Shown: in pieces, positions 1 to 8,180 of the stretch
Layout: each line of letters begins with the position of its first letter
Position numbering within the stretch: position 1 is the stretch's first letter
Assembly: GCA_036489445.1 (NCBI GenBank)
Contig: DASXFV010000006.1
Span: forward strand, 1 to 23,955
Origin: DAIDKA01 sp036489445
GTDB taxonomy: Bacteria > Pseudomonadota > Gammaproteobacteria > Steroidobacterales > Steroidobacteraceae
Reading direction: 5' to 3'
DNA: 23,955 nt
Program-made: the position numbers and the translations under genes
The notes under the pieces: model-generated
Told to the model about the DNA's origin: nothing
Seen by the model: only the letters and a program-made list of their open reading frames with translations
The model's database searches: none

Positions 1-1
1 C

Positions 2-238
2 AGCCGCATCAACAACAGCGAGTACGGCCTGGGTGGCACCGTCTGGTCCTCCAACGACAAGCGGGCCTATGAGACCGCCCTACGCATCGACTCTGGCACC
101 GTCTGGGTGAACAAGCACCTGGATCTGCCGGTCGACGTGCCATTCGGCGGCGCCAAGCAATCGGGCCTGGGCACCGAGATGGGTCAGGAAGGGCTGGAAG
201 AGTTCACGCAGTCCAAGATCATCAATCAGGCCATCTGA
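2..238 (+). CDS. Aldehyde dehydrogenase, C-terminal end (partial)
   Basis: Only the last 78 residues lie in the window; the reading frame begins at base 2 and ends at a TGA. The visible part has the typical NAD(P)-dependent aldehyde dehydrogenase C-terminus: an N-x-S-x-YGLGGTVWS stretch, then RIDSGTVWVNKH, then the PFGGAKQSGLGTEMG segment and a GLEEFTQSK tail. In this family these parts form the end of the catalytic and oligomerisation domains; the catalytic Cys and Glu would lie upstream, outside the window. The enzyme would oxidise an aldehyde to a carboxylic acid, but the substrate cannot be told from this fragment. It converges on the methyltransferase gene, with a strong hairpin in between. 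Confidence 0.93.
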   Translation, partial: SRINNSEYGLGGTVWSSNDKRAYETALRIDSGTVWVNKHLDLPVDVPFGGAKQSGLGTEMGQEGLEEFTQSKIINQAI

Positions 239-258
239 GCTGCTGATCTGTCGCTCCA

Positions 259-284
259 AGGCGGTGTCCGCGTGGGCACCGCCT
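259..284. terminator. Terminator-like hairpin between convergent genes
   Basis: An 11-bp stem (259-269 with 274-284; one G-U pair, the rest Watson-Crick) closes a GCGT tetraloop. It lies in the 51-bp gap between the aldehyde dehydrogenase stop and the stop of the opposing methyltransferase, where a shared terminator is expected. There is no T-tract on either side, so a classical intrinsic terminator is not proven. Confidence 0.6.
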
Positions 285-289
285 GGTGC

Positions 290-976
290 TCAGGCGTAAG
301 TCCCGGTGCTTCCGCCGGACAGCCTCATCGACAGCTCGACATCGCCTGCAAAGGCGACTGACAGGTAGCCGTTGGCTGGGTTGCGCACGCGTGCGAGGTA
401 CTCCGGGCACCAGTCGGCATTGTCGGCAACGATGAGCGCCCCGCCCCGCAGCCGCGGCTCGAGCAGATCCAGCACCTTGGGATAGAGTGGCTTGGCGCCA
501 TCGAGCAGCACCAGGTCGATGGACGGCGGCAGGTCTCGAGCCAGGGTTTCCAGCGCATCTCCCTCGCGCACTTCCACGAACTCGTGCAAGTTCCCTGCGC
601 GCAGATTTTCTTGCGCGTGTTTCACCTTGCCGGGCTCGAACTCCGAGCCGATGAGTCGGCCGCCACCATTGTCCTTGAGGGCCGCGGCCAGATGCAGGGT
701 GGAGATGCCGAAAGAAGTTCCGAATTCGATGATCGTTCGGGCACCCATGCTGCGGGCCAGCATGTAAAGCAGGCTTCCGGTTTCCGGGGATACCGCCAAG
801 TGGTAGTCCTTGGCCAGGGCATAAAAGGCCCTGTAGTCGCTGGACTGTGCGCGGCGCGCGATTTCCTCGGGGGTCGCATTTGCCCTTTGCTTGCGCATTT
901 CGGCATCGCTGGCGTCCGCGTCCGCAAACAGGCGGGACAGAAGTTCCGGCAGCGGCGATGTAGTGAGCGTATTCAT
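290..976 (-). CDS. SAM-dependent class I O-methyltransferase
   Basis: A 228-residue protein, the usual size for small class I O-methyltransferases. The SAM-binding motif I is IIEFGTSFGISTL (about residues 82-94), followed by SEFEPGKVKHAQ (about 111-122) with the acidic residue expected to contact the SAM ribose, an acidic loop VREGDALE, the strand LVLLDGAK (155-162) and ADNAD (184-188), which resembles the metal/substrate region of the cation-dependent caffeoyl-CoA OMT-like family. The start at 976 is chosen over an in-frame start at 1234 because the extension lies inside the preceding gene and AAGGAA sits 8-13 bases upstream of this ATG. It is the last gene of the leftward block, 88 nt after the protease/TPR gene. 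No signal peptide, so cytoplasmic. Substrate unknown. Confidence 0.88.
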   Translation of the reverse strand: MNTLTTSPLPELLSRLFADADASDAEMRKQRANATPEEIARRAQSSDYRAFYALAKDYHLAVSPETGSLLYMLARSMGARTIIEFGTSFGISTLHLAAALKDNGGGRLIGSEFEPGKVKHAQENLRAGNLHEFVEVREGDALETLARDLPPSIDLVLLDGAKPLYPKVLDLLEPRLRGGALIVADNADWCPEYLARVRNPANGYLSVAFAGDVELSMRLSGGSTGTYA

Positions 977-1064
977 GGGCGAAAATTCCTTGGTTGAACC
1001 TGGGTAGAACCCATGGCTTAGAATGAATGATTCGGCGTAGCCGCTATTCGCATCGCGAACACGG

Positions 1065-2960
1065 TCAAGGGACAATTCCCCGTCGCTTGAATTCCTCCGC
1101 GACCTGAGGCCAGACGGCCGTCGCGCGCGCAATATCCGCATTCCCGGCTGCAGTCTGCTGCTTGCGCAGCTTATCAACGCCGCGAGCGTACAACGACCAG
1201 GCATCCTTTGCGTCGATCCTAAGCGAAGTATCATAGTCGGCGATTGATTTGTCGTAAGCCTTCATTCGCAGAAAAACCAGGCCGCGGCTGTCGGCAACCT
1301 TCCCGTACCAGGGATTCGATTTGTCGGTTTTTTTCAACGCGGAATTGCAATCCTGCAGGGCCAGGGGCAGGTCCACGTCGTCTAGCGCCCGCCACCAGCA
1401 TCGTGAATTCAATGCCAAAGGCACTCGCGCGTCGTTGGCGTGCGAGTCCAGCCACAGCGTGAGTTGCGCAACCGCAGGGGCCAGACGCTCCGCACGCTGA
1501 TAATCATCCGCCATCTCGAAGCGCACGTCGGCTTCTTTCGGCGCGACAGCGTCCGCTGCGTCCAGATCGGCACCGGCTGCCAGCTTGTCGCCCCTCGCAA
1601 GTGAAAGCTCGGCGCGCGCAATGAGTGCAGGTAAGTCATCGGGTTTCAATTTCAGAGCTCGATCGAAATCTGCCCGGGCGGCGTCCGGTTGCTTCAGCTG
1701 CCAATAAACCCTGCCGCGCAGGTACGCATAATCAGGATCATCGGGCGCCAATTCGCATGCACGTGTCAGAGCGGCCAGGGCCGCAGCAAATTCCTGGCGA
1801 GACGCGAAGGCGGCGCCCCGCCGGCCGAAGTCAGCCGCATTCTCGATAGCTGTGGCGGCGTTGCCGCCTTCCTGGGGCGGCGCGTCCGCTGCGGTCCCGC
1901 TGCCGGGGCGGTTATCCGTGTTCAAATTGAATACCGGTCCGCCGCTGTAGGTGAAATACAGCCGCTGCTGGCTGTTGGCCACATAGATGCGATGCGACAG
2001 GAAGAAATCCGCACCAATGAGCATGTCCGCGTCCCGCAAATCGATGTCGCCAATGCGCATGCGGGTATTCTTGATCTCCTCATCACCAATTTTGAAACTC
2101 GAAACCGGGGCAATGTAGCTGGCGAAGAACTCCTTGCCGATTCCGTAGGACAAGCCCGCCTTGACGACTCCCGCAGAGTCCAGCTTGATACCTGCCCGTG
2201 CGGCTGCTTTCTCCGACAAGATAGACCTCGGTGCGCCCGTATCGAACAGCACGCGTACCTCGACCCCGTTGACATGGGCCACGCCGATCGTATGCGACAG
2301 CTGCAGCGACTGCTGCTGGATGTGAGAACCCGTGCTCGCGCCGCCGCCCAGTGGGGGCTCCGATTCGATATTGATGACGGAGTAAGGCGTCAGGGCCTGG
2401 GCCCAATAGGCCAACACCGACTGGCGGCAACCTTCAGGTTTCATCAACCTGACCATCCCGTGGCCAAGGTCATACTCCACATCAGCAATGTGAAGAAAAT
2501 TCTGCCCCAGTACCCCGACGCTGTCCTCTCCCAGGTCATTGCCGCCCACCAGGAACTGGACGTCGTGCAGCGCCGCTCCAGACAGGGCGAACGTCTTCAC
2601 CGTCGCGATCGAGACATCGGTCTTTCCATGGACGCCCTGTACCGTGAGCCCCATGGGACCTGCCGATGTCTTGAGTTTGAGCCGTGCTGCGCTAGCTTCA
2701 CTCAGCAGGCTGTAAAACGCGCCGCTGTCGACCACAAACTGCACGTCAGTGTCATTGATCTTCGCCGTCATCAACGGCCGTGCGTCCACCATCGTGATGG
2801 GAAACTCCGCGAATTTCCGCAGAGTGCATTGAGCCGCGAGCGCCGCAGTCGTTGCAAACAGCGCGCTCAACGACGCTATTATTGCGGCACACCGGCGGCT
2901 GAAGCGCGGCCAGCGCCGCGCCCCCACCCCGCACGGTTTATTTGAAGAGGTCCAGCACAT
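1065..2960 (-). CDS. Secreted double retropepsin-like aspartic protease with C-terminal TPR repeats
   Basis: A 631-residue product. Residues about 22-43 form a hydrophobic signal sequence ending ALAAQ, so it is probably exported. Two retropepsin-like (clan AA) units follow: the first has FVVDSGA (D78-S-G) paired with VLGQNFL near 150-156; the second has VLFDTGA (D240-T-G) paired with MLIGADFF near 313-320. Each unit thus shows the Asp motif and the later hydrophobic-G motif of the fold. After a low-complexity linker (about 350-370), residues 375-615 carry TPR-like repeats (A-x-A-x-x-x-L-x-x-A and Y-x-R-G-x-x patterns), which usually bind protein partners. The ATG at 2960 overlaps the upstream gene by 23 nt and lacks a well-spaced ribosome site; a GTG at 2927 gives a tidier signal peptide and is an alternative. 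Substrate unknown. Confidence 0.85.
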   Translation of the reverse strand: MCWTSSNKPCGVGARRWPRFSRRCAAIIASLSALFATTAALAAQCTLRKFAEFPITMVDARPLMTAKINDTDVQFVVDSGAFYSLLSEASAARLKLKTSAGPMGLTVQGVHGKTDVSIATVKTFALSGAALHDVQFLVGGNDLGEDSVGVLGQNFLHIADVEYDLGHGMVRLMKPEGCRQSVLAYWAQALTPYSVINIESEPPLGGGASTGSHIQQQSLQLSHTIGVAHVNGVEVRVLFDTGAPRSILSEKAAARAGIKLDSAGVVKAGLSYGIGKEFFASYIAPVSSFKIGDEEIKNTRMRIGDIDLRDADMLIGADFFLSHRIYVANSQQRLYFTYSGGPVFNLNTDNRPGSGTAADAPPQEGGNAATAIENAADFGRRGAAFASRQEFAAALAALTRACELAPDDPDYAYLRGRVYWQLKQPDAARADFDRALKLKPDDLPALIARAELSLARGDKLAAGADLDAADAVAPKEADVRFEMADDYQRAERLAPAVAQLTLWLDSHANDARVPLALNSRCWWRALDDVDLPLALQDCNSALKKTDKSNPWYGKVADSRGLVFLRMKAYDKSIADYDTSLRIDAKDAWSLYARGVDKLRKQQTAAGNADIARATAVWPQVAEEFKRRGIVP

Positions 2961-4374
2961 CCTGTGGCGGCCCGCCGTCGGCGGGCTTATCCCAGCCCTG
3001 CTCGAACCACTTTTCCCAGTTCTGTGCCCAAGGCCGGCCGTAGTAGTCGATGAAATTCGGATCTTGCTTGGTGAGCTGCTGCGGTCGACCTTTCACGTTC
3101 TTGATGTTCGAGAGGCATTCAATGAAAGTGAAACGAGCATTCGGATCGCCCGCCGCTGCCCGCCGCACAAACCGGTCCTTGACCCGCAGCGGCTGGACGT
3201 ACGCATCCGGGTCGTACCACACCGCCTCGTGATCGATGCCGATGAAATTATGGGCCGCATCGTACAGAGGCTTGAAGGTCTCCACGGTCTCCATCTTGTT
3301 CGAGAACTCGAACATCGTGTGCTGATCCCAGCCCTGAACGTTGGCGGTCCAGCTGACCAGGGTTTCACCGTCCCAGAAGCCCACCGTCTCGCCGTACCAC
3401 TGGGGCACCTTCTGTACGTGCTCGCGGCCGATCAGCACCTCGCGCAGGAAGTTGTCGGCGATCCCGGAAAGGAATTCCACCCGGGTAGGCGTGATGGTCA
3501 GCTCGAAATTGCCGCCGCGCGAGGACGCCGCCCACCAGCGGATGAAACCCTCCGGCAGGCACATCGAGGCATTCCATTGCTTCGAATTGTCCACTGTTTC
3601 GTGATAGAGCATCTGGACGTAGCGCTTCTGGTACTCGGGAGTGAGCAGCGTCACCACCGTCGAGGCCTGCTCGATCCCGCCCCACTGCCAGCGCTCGCCG
3701 CGACCGGGCCCGGCGACCCGGCGATCCGGGCCGGTGAAGCCCGGCGAGTCGGTGCCATTCGGATCGCGAATGTAGAAGCCATCCCAATCCGGCGTGGTGG
3801 CCTTGGTGTAGATGGTCGGGCCGCCGTGCGCCTTGGCCTGAGCCATCAGCGCCTCGTAGTGTTCCTTGGCGCTCTTGTATGGATAGGGGCTCACCATCCG
3901 CTCACGCGGATAGTCGATCTTGCAGTTTCCCCAGGAGGCTGAGGTCGGCGGCTTGGCTCCCATCCGTCCCGTCTCCCACATCGCTTCGATCATTGCCCGG
4001 GGAGTGTTGCAGCGGTAGTAGCGCGGGTCCGTCCACGACGCCTTGTCCTTGTAGAAATTCTTGGACGTGAACATATCAATAGGCAGCGGCTTGACGCCCG
4101 GCGGCGGGGGCTCCGACACCGGCATGGGTGGCTTCCGCGGACCAAAAACAACGCCCCCGGCGCCCCTCGGGAAAACTTCCGGGTCGCCGCGCTGCTGCGG
4201 AGTGAGTATCGTCGGCGGCGGCTCCGGTTGACCGGTCAGGACTGGATTGCCCGTGGTCGCGTCGGCCGAGGGTTGCCCTGCCGGCTGCCGAGCCGGTTCC
4301 TGGGCCAATGCCATGCCGGCGAAGGCCGCCACGACCAGCACCCAAACTCTGCCAGACAAGTATCGAGATTTCAT
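2938..4374 (-). CDS. Secreted protein of unknown function (GFWDGETLV family)
   Basis: A 478-residue product starting with a clear signal peptide (basic MKSRYLSGR, hydrophobic core, cleavage near ALAQ-E at 25/26) and a Pro-rich segment to about residue 100. The body holds conserved-looking aromatic segments: QMLYHETVDNSKQW (254-267), CLPEGFIRWW (272-281) and WYGETVGFWDGETLV (326-340). The last resembles the GFWDGDTLV motif of a widespread uncharacterised secreted family in soil proteobacteria and acidobacteria; I know no biochemical role for it. AGGAG lies about 8 nt before the ATG. The gene follows the sugar dehydrogenase by 24 nt and overlaps the protease gene, so co-transcription and translational coupling are likely. 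Possible roles are periplasmic binding or hydrolysis, but nothing in the sequence shows catalytic residues. Confidence 0.85.
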   Translation of the reverse strand: MKSRYLSGRVWVLVVAAFAGMALAQEPARQPAGQPSADATTGNPVLTGQPEPPPTILTPQQRGDPEVFPRGAGGVVFGPRKPPMPVSEPPPPGVKPLPIDMFTSKNFYKDKASWTDPRYYRCNTPRAMIEAMWETGRMGAKPPTSASWGNCKIDYPRERMVSPYPYKSAKEHYEALMAQAKAHGGPTIYTKATTPDWDGFYIRDPNGTDSPGFTGPDRRVAGPGRGERWQWGGIEQASTVVTLLTPEYQKRYVQMLYHETVDNSKQWNASMCLPEGFIRWWAASSRGGNFELTITPTRVEFLSGIADNFLREVLIGREHVQKVPQWYGETVGFWDGETLVSWTANVQGWDQHTMFEFSNKMETVETFKPLYDAAHNFIGIDHEAVWYDPDAYVQPLRVKDRFVRRAAAGDPNARFTFIECLSNIKNVKGRPQQLTKQDPNFIDYYGRPWAQNWEKWFEQGWDKPADGGPPQDVLDLFK

Positions 4375-4398
4375 TGGAATTCTCCTGTGCCGCGCCGG

Positions 4399-6123
4399 TT
4401 ATTTTGCCACCGGCGGCATAGCCCCCAGCAAGTGGGTATCGCTCGGTCCCATGCCCGTGATCACGATGACCACCGGATCATCATGCGTCTCGGTGTAATG
4501 CGGCGTAGCGGCAGGCTCAGTGTAGTAGCTGCCAGGCGGTAGTGTCTTGAGCGCGGCGGCGTCCCGCTTCTGGCCATAGCCCACGTACAGTGTTCCGGAC
4601 ACGACATAGACGGCCCGGTTATCGCGATGGGTGTGCGGGGGTACCGTGGTATGCGCCGGCAGAGTGACTTGCACCGTGTAGACGCCGGGCTTGCTGGGAT
4701 CCCCGTTCAGGTCAATGGAGGCCGGGCCGCGCCGCGCCGGATTGCTCCGCGCCTGAGCGGCGAGGGACTGGATGTCCTGCGGTGTCAGACGGATCTGCGG
4801 CTCCGGGGACTGCGCCTCAGGGGCCGCTCCCGCGACTGCCGCGCCCGTGGCGGCACTGACCGGCAAGGAGGTGGCCGCCGCTGTGGCCGCCGCCGGTTCG
4901 ATCCGCAGCAGTGCGGCGTCATCTTCATCTGTCACGGCATACAGCAGGCCATCCGGCCCCTGGCGCACATCTCGGAATCGCTGATGCAGTTCAGTGAACA
5001 AGGTCTCGCGGCGCAGTTCTTCCAGCTTCGCATTGAAGACGACGCGCTCCAGCCCGCCGGTGCGCGGGATTTCTCCGCGGCGCGCACTGGTCACGAACAC
5101 ATTGCCGGCCCAAGCGGGAAACTTGTCTCCCGTGTAGAAGGTCAGTCCGCCCGGCGCGATGGAGGGCAGCCACACCACCAGCGGCTGATCAATGCCCGGC
5201 GCCACCGGGGACTCCGAAATGCGCGGACCGGCATAGTCACGTCCGAAACTCACCTTGGGCCAGCCATAGTTGTGACCCGGGAGGATCACATTGAGTTTAT
5301 CGCCGCCGTTGGGACCTTCCTCGGCATTCAGCACCACCCCGGTGGGGCTGACGGTCAGGCCGAGATGATCCCGGTGACCGATGGAGAAAATCTCCCCGCG
5401 TGCACCGGCACGGCCAACGAAGGGATTGTCCTGCGGGATGCTGCCGTCATCCTTCAGGCGCAGCACCTTGCCATACACGGTATCCAGGCGTTGCGCAGCA
5501 TCATCGAACGGACCCCCGGTGGTCATATAGACCATGCCGTGCCCGTCGAACGCCAGGCGCGAGCCGCTGGTGCTGCCGGAACCACCAACGAACAGCTGCT
5601 GCACGTGAGTCAGAGCATGACCCACCAGCTCACCGCGGAACAGTGAAACCCGGCTTTCCTGCCGCACCGGGGGCTTGGCATCCGCCGGCGGCGGGTTACC
5701 TGCCTGATTGAACGTAAAGTACACCCAGTGGTTGCGCGCAAAATCAGGATGCAATGCGACATCCTGCAAGCCCCCGTTACGGTAGGCGGGTGCCGCAGGC
5801 AGTCCGTCAATGGGTTTCGGATCCAGTTGCGCCGCCTCACCTGCGGCGCCATGCACCAGGCGCAGCGCACCTCCACGCTCCGAGACCAGCGCATCACCAT
5901 CGGGCAACAAGGCGACAGCGAAGGGATGACGCAGGCCGCGCACCACCACCACCACCCGCACCTTGTGCTGCTCCGCGGTATCGAAGACATAGGACGGCTG
6001 CGTGAGTGCGACAGCCTCCTGCCCTAAGGGCGCCTGCTGCGCGTGTACAGGATTGAAGCCGAAGGCCAGACCGAAACCGGCCAGCAGCTGCAAGCCGCGC
6101 GGCACCCAATATCGCACTCGCAT
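4399..6123 (-). CDS. PQQ-dependent sugar dehydrogenase (GSDH type) fused to a C-terminal cupin
   Basis: A 574-residue exported protein (signal peptide 1-28, ending VHAQ). Residues about 55-408 match the glucose/sorbosone dehydrogenase beta-propeller: RGLRHPFAVALLPDG, then SERGGALRLV, GGLQDVALHPDF (117-128), SIGHRDHLGL (247-256), EEGPNGGDKLN (268-278), HNYGWPKVSFG, and a final DGLLYAVTDEDDAALLRIEP blade. This family oxidises aldose-type sugars in the periplasm with PQQ and Ca2+. An Ala-rich linker (410-440) leads to a cupin-like domain (480-565) with PPHTHR (H497, H499) and TPHYTE (H542), likely metal ligands. The ATG at 6123 directly follows an in-frame GTG (6126); GGGAGG precedes both. It starts 54 nt after the btuB stop with no obvious terminator between. 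Substrate and the role of the cupin are unknown. Confidence 0.9.
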   Translation of the reverse strand: MRVRYWVPRGLQLLAGFGLAFGFNPVHAQQAPLGQEAVALTQPSYVFDTAEQHKVRVVVVVRGLRHPFAVALLPDGDALVSERGGALRLVHGAAGEAAQLDPKPIDGLPAAPAYRNGGLQDVALHPDFARNHWVYFTFNQAGNPPPADAKPPVRQESRVSLFRGELVGHALTHVQQLFVGGSGSTSGSRLAFDGHGMVYMTTGGPFDDAAQRLDTVYGKVLRLKDDGSIPQDNPFVGRAGARGEIFSIGHRDHLGLTVSPTGVVLNAEEGPNGGDKLNVILPGHNYGWPKVSFGRDYAGPRISESPVAPGIDQPLVVWLPSIAPGGLTFYTGDKFPAWAGNVFVTSARRGEIPRTGGLERVVFNAKLEELRRETLFTELHQRFRDVRQGPDGLLYAVTDEDDAALLRIEPAAATAAATSLPVSAATGAAVAGAAPEAQSPEPQIRLTPQDIQSLAAQARSNPARRGPASIDLNGDPSKPGVYTVQVTLPAHTTVPPHTHRDNRAVYVVSGTLYVGYGQKRDAAALKTLPPGSYYTEPAATPHYTETHDDPVVIVITGMGPSDTHLLGAMPPVAK

Positions 6124-6177
6124 CACGCCCTCCCTCCCGTTTCAAACGCAGATGTCAGGCGCGAGTGTACTCCAAGC

Positions 6178-8091
6178 CTATAGTTGTCCGCGCACGCCTG
6201 CGAACACACCCAGCGTGGGCTGCAGGAATCCCACCGGATCCTGGTAGTGGCGGTTGAACAGGTTGGCGATGCGCCCAAAGACAGTCCAGCGGGAGCTGAT
6301 CGCGAAGTTCGCCGCCATGTTGACGGTGGTATAGGCGGGCGCGGTCAGTCGCGGAATGGAAAAGTCGCGATTGCCATCGATCCAGCTGCCCATATACAGC
6401 ACGGTGGTATCCAGCGAAAAAGTCTCATTGACCTGCCAGGCGGCGTCCAGGGTCGCCTTGTGTTTGGGTCGACGCAGCAGCTCCTCCTGCAGGATTTCAT
6501 CGTCCGCCTGCGTAAAGGTGTAATCCGCCCGCAGCCGCAGCACCTGCAGGGGCTGCCAGGCGATGAAGCTCTCGGCGCCGCGCGTGACGGCGCGTCCGAC
6601 ATTGGCGTACGTCGTGCCTGTCACATCAGTTGTGATGAGATCGTGAATATCATTCCGGAACCAGGTCACCCCCAGTTGAACCGCCTTCTTGAACAGGCCC
6701 TGCTCCACGCCCAGATCGTAACCCGTGCTGGTTTCCGGTTTCAGATCCGGGTTGGCAAAGAAGAACGGCGGAAAATTCTGGTACAGCTCACCCAGGGTCG
6801 GGGCCTTGAATCCCGTGCCGGCGCTGGCCGAAAATCGTGTGTCGGACTCCGCAATCGCATACACCGGGGCAATTCGCCAGGTGACCTTGGATCCAAATCG
6901 CTCGTTATCGTCGTAGCGCACGTTCACGGCCGAGTACAGCCGCTCGGTCAGATGTGACTGCAGCTCCACCGCACCAGCGTTGTCGGTGATCGCGGCGCTG
7001 ATGGGCTCTTGCACGGCATCGCGCGCGTGTTCCGCATCCAGCACCAGGGTCTCATCAGTGGCAAGATGCACCGCGCCCTGCCAGTCCGCCTTCACGCGAT
7101 CGCCCGTGTTGACCGAGGCGCCGAGGTTCGGATCCAGATTCAAGGTCCAGGCGCTGGAATAAGCCACGCCCAACGTCTGGTCCAGCACACCATCAAAGCT
7201 GAGCAGGTGCCCGCTCAGGCGGGTGTAATACTGCGAGGTATCGCTCTTGCTCTGCATGGCGGACGGAAAGCTCGGAAAGACATACGGATCATCACCCGTG
7301 AAGGCGTAATGCGCATCGGTGTAGCGACCCACCAGGCTCAGGTCGAATCCGGGCGCAACGGTGTAGCCCAGCCGGGTGGAGGCTGTGAGGTTGTCCTCGT
7401 AGTCATCCAGTCGTGGCTCACCGGGCTGCAGCAGGTCAAGCGGTGTCACCGGCGTCGATCCGGAGTGCAGATGCTCGACATTCGCGGCGTACTGGAACTG
7501 GTCGGTCGAGCCCCCAACAGCGACTGTCTGGTTGAAAGTGCCGAAGGACCCGCCCTCCAGGCTGCCGGACAGATTGAAGGGGCCTTTGCCTGACCGAGTC
7601 GTGATGCTGATGACTCCACCGATGGCATCGGATCCATACAGCCCGCTTTGCGGGCCGCGCAACACCTCGATGCGTTCGATGTCAGAGGCCAGCAGCTGGC
7701 CGAAATCAAACGTGGCTCCAGAATTGCTCGGGTCACTCACGTCAATGCCATCGATCAGCACCTTGGTGTGATTGGAATTCGTGCCGCGCATGAAAACCGA
7801 GGTGACGCCCCCCGGTCCGCCGGATTGCACGAGGTTGAGTCCGGGCACCAGTTTGAGCACATCGGACACCGTGCGCAGCTGTTGCACGGCGATGTCTTGC
7901 GCGGTGATCACCGTGACACTGCTACCGATCTGCGATGCGGGGGTCGGAATGCGCGTGGCAGAAATCACCAGCGTTTCCAGCGGCGCATCCGGGTCCACGT
8001 CCACGCTCGCGCTCTCGGCGGCCAGGACAGGTGGCACGAACAGCAACAGGCAGCACGCTCCGGCAACCGGAACACCAGGCGACTTGGGCAC
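6178..8091 (-). CDS. btuB: TonB-dependent vitamin B12 receptor BtuB
   Basis: A 637-residue outer-membrane receptor for cobalamin uptake. Signal peptide 1-25; TonB box-like ETLVISAT at 39-46; plug domain with VITAQDI, MRGTNSNHTKVLIDGIDVSD (101-120) and RIEVLRGPQSGLYGSDAIGG (140-159), all typical of BtuB; then the beta-barrel to the C-terminus. The barrel ends in Leu rather than the usual aromatic residue. I choose a GTG start at 8091 because GGAG lies 6 nt upstream and the signal peptide then begins at once; a TTG at 8118 is also in frame but has no ribosome site. The assignment is supported by the cobalamin riboswitch directly upstream. No BtuCDF transporter genes are in the window. Confidence 0.93.
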   Translation of the reverse strand: MPKSPGVPVAGACCLLLFVPPVLAAESASVDVDPDAPLETLVISATRIPTPASQIGSSVTVITAQDIAVQQLRTVSDVLKLVPGLNLVQSGGPGGVTSVFMRGTNSNHTKVLIDGIDVSDPSNSGATFDFGQLLASDIERIEVLRGPQSGLYGSDAIGGVISITTRSGKGPFNLSGSLEGGSFGTFNQTVAVGGSTDQFQYAANVEHLHSGSTPVTPLDLLQPGEPRLDDYEDNLTASTRLGYTVAPGFDLSLVGRYTDAHYAFTGDDPYVFPSFPSAMQSKSDTSQYYTRLSGHLLSFDGVLDQTLGVAYSSAWTLNLDPNLGASVNTGDRVKADWQGAVHLATDETLVLDAEHARDAVQEPISAAITDNAGAVELQSHLTERLYSAVNVRYDDNERFGSKVTWRIAPVYAIAESDTRFSASAGTGFKAPTLGELYQNFPPFFFANPDLKPETSTGYDLGVEQGLFKKAVQLGVTWFRNDIHDLITTDVTGTTYANVGRAVTRGAESFIAWQPLQVLRLRADYTFTQADDEILQEELLRRPKHKATLDAAWQVNETFSLDTTVLYMGSWIDGNRDFSIPRLTAPAYTTVNMAANFAISSRWTVFGRIANLFNRHYQDPVGFLQPTLGVFAGVRGQL

Positions 8092-8141
8092 AATATTCTC
8101 CGCATCAACGACACACAATGTCGTCGCAGCGGATTACCCGC
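8092..8141 (-). promoter_or_regulatory. btuB: Predicted riboswitch expression platform hiding the btuB ribosome site
   Basis: Between the riboswitch and the btuB GTG two exclusive folds can be drawn. In one, UCCGC (8133-8129) pairs with GCGGA (8103-8099), which covers most of the GGAG ribosome site (8101-8098), around an inner perfect 6-bp hairpin (8124-8119 with 8113-8108). In the other, the same CCGC (8132-8129) pairs with an upstream GCGG (8141-8138), freeing the ribosome site. No U-tract follows, so translational control is more likely than termination. The pairings are seen in the sequence; the mechanism is inferred. Confidence 0.55.
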
Positions 8142-8180
8142 AGCTCATGACGCACCCCGGCCAAAAGCATGGACGACGGC

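Noticed and set aside
1001..1013. A TGGGT/ACCCA 5-bp hairpin upstream of the methyltransferase
   Set aside because: The stem is short and no T-tract or promoter element is associated with it; likely chance.
977..1064. A possible separate promoter for the methyltransferase in the 88-nt gap
   Set aside because: No convincing -10/-35 pair was found on the minus strand, so it is not listed as a feature.
1689..2945. A 418-codon open frame on the plus strand opposite the retropepsin-TPR gene
   Set aside because: It is the antisense shadow of a gene with clear motifs; the translation is Arg/His/Gln-rich, has no domain pattern and no ribosome site. Long antisense frames are common at this GC content.
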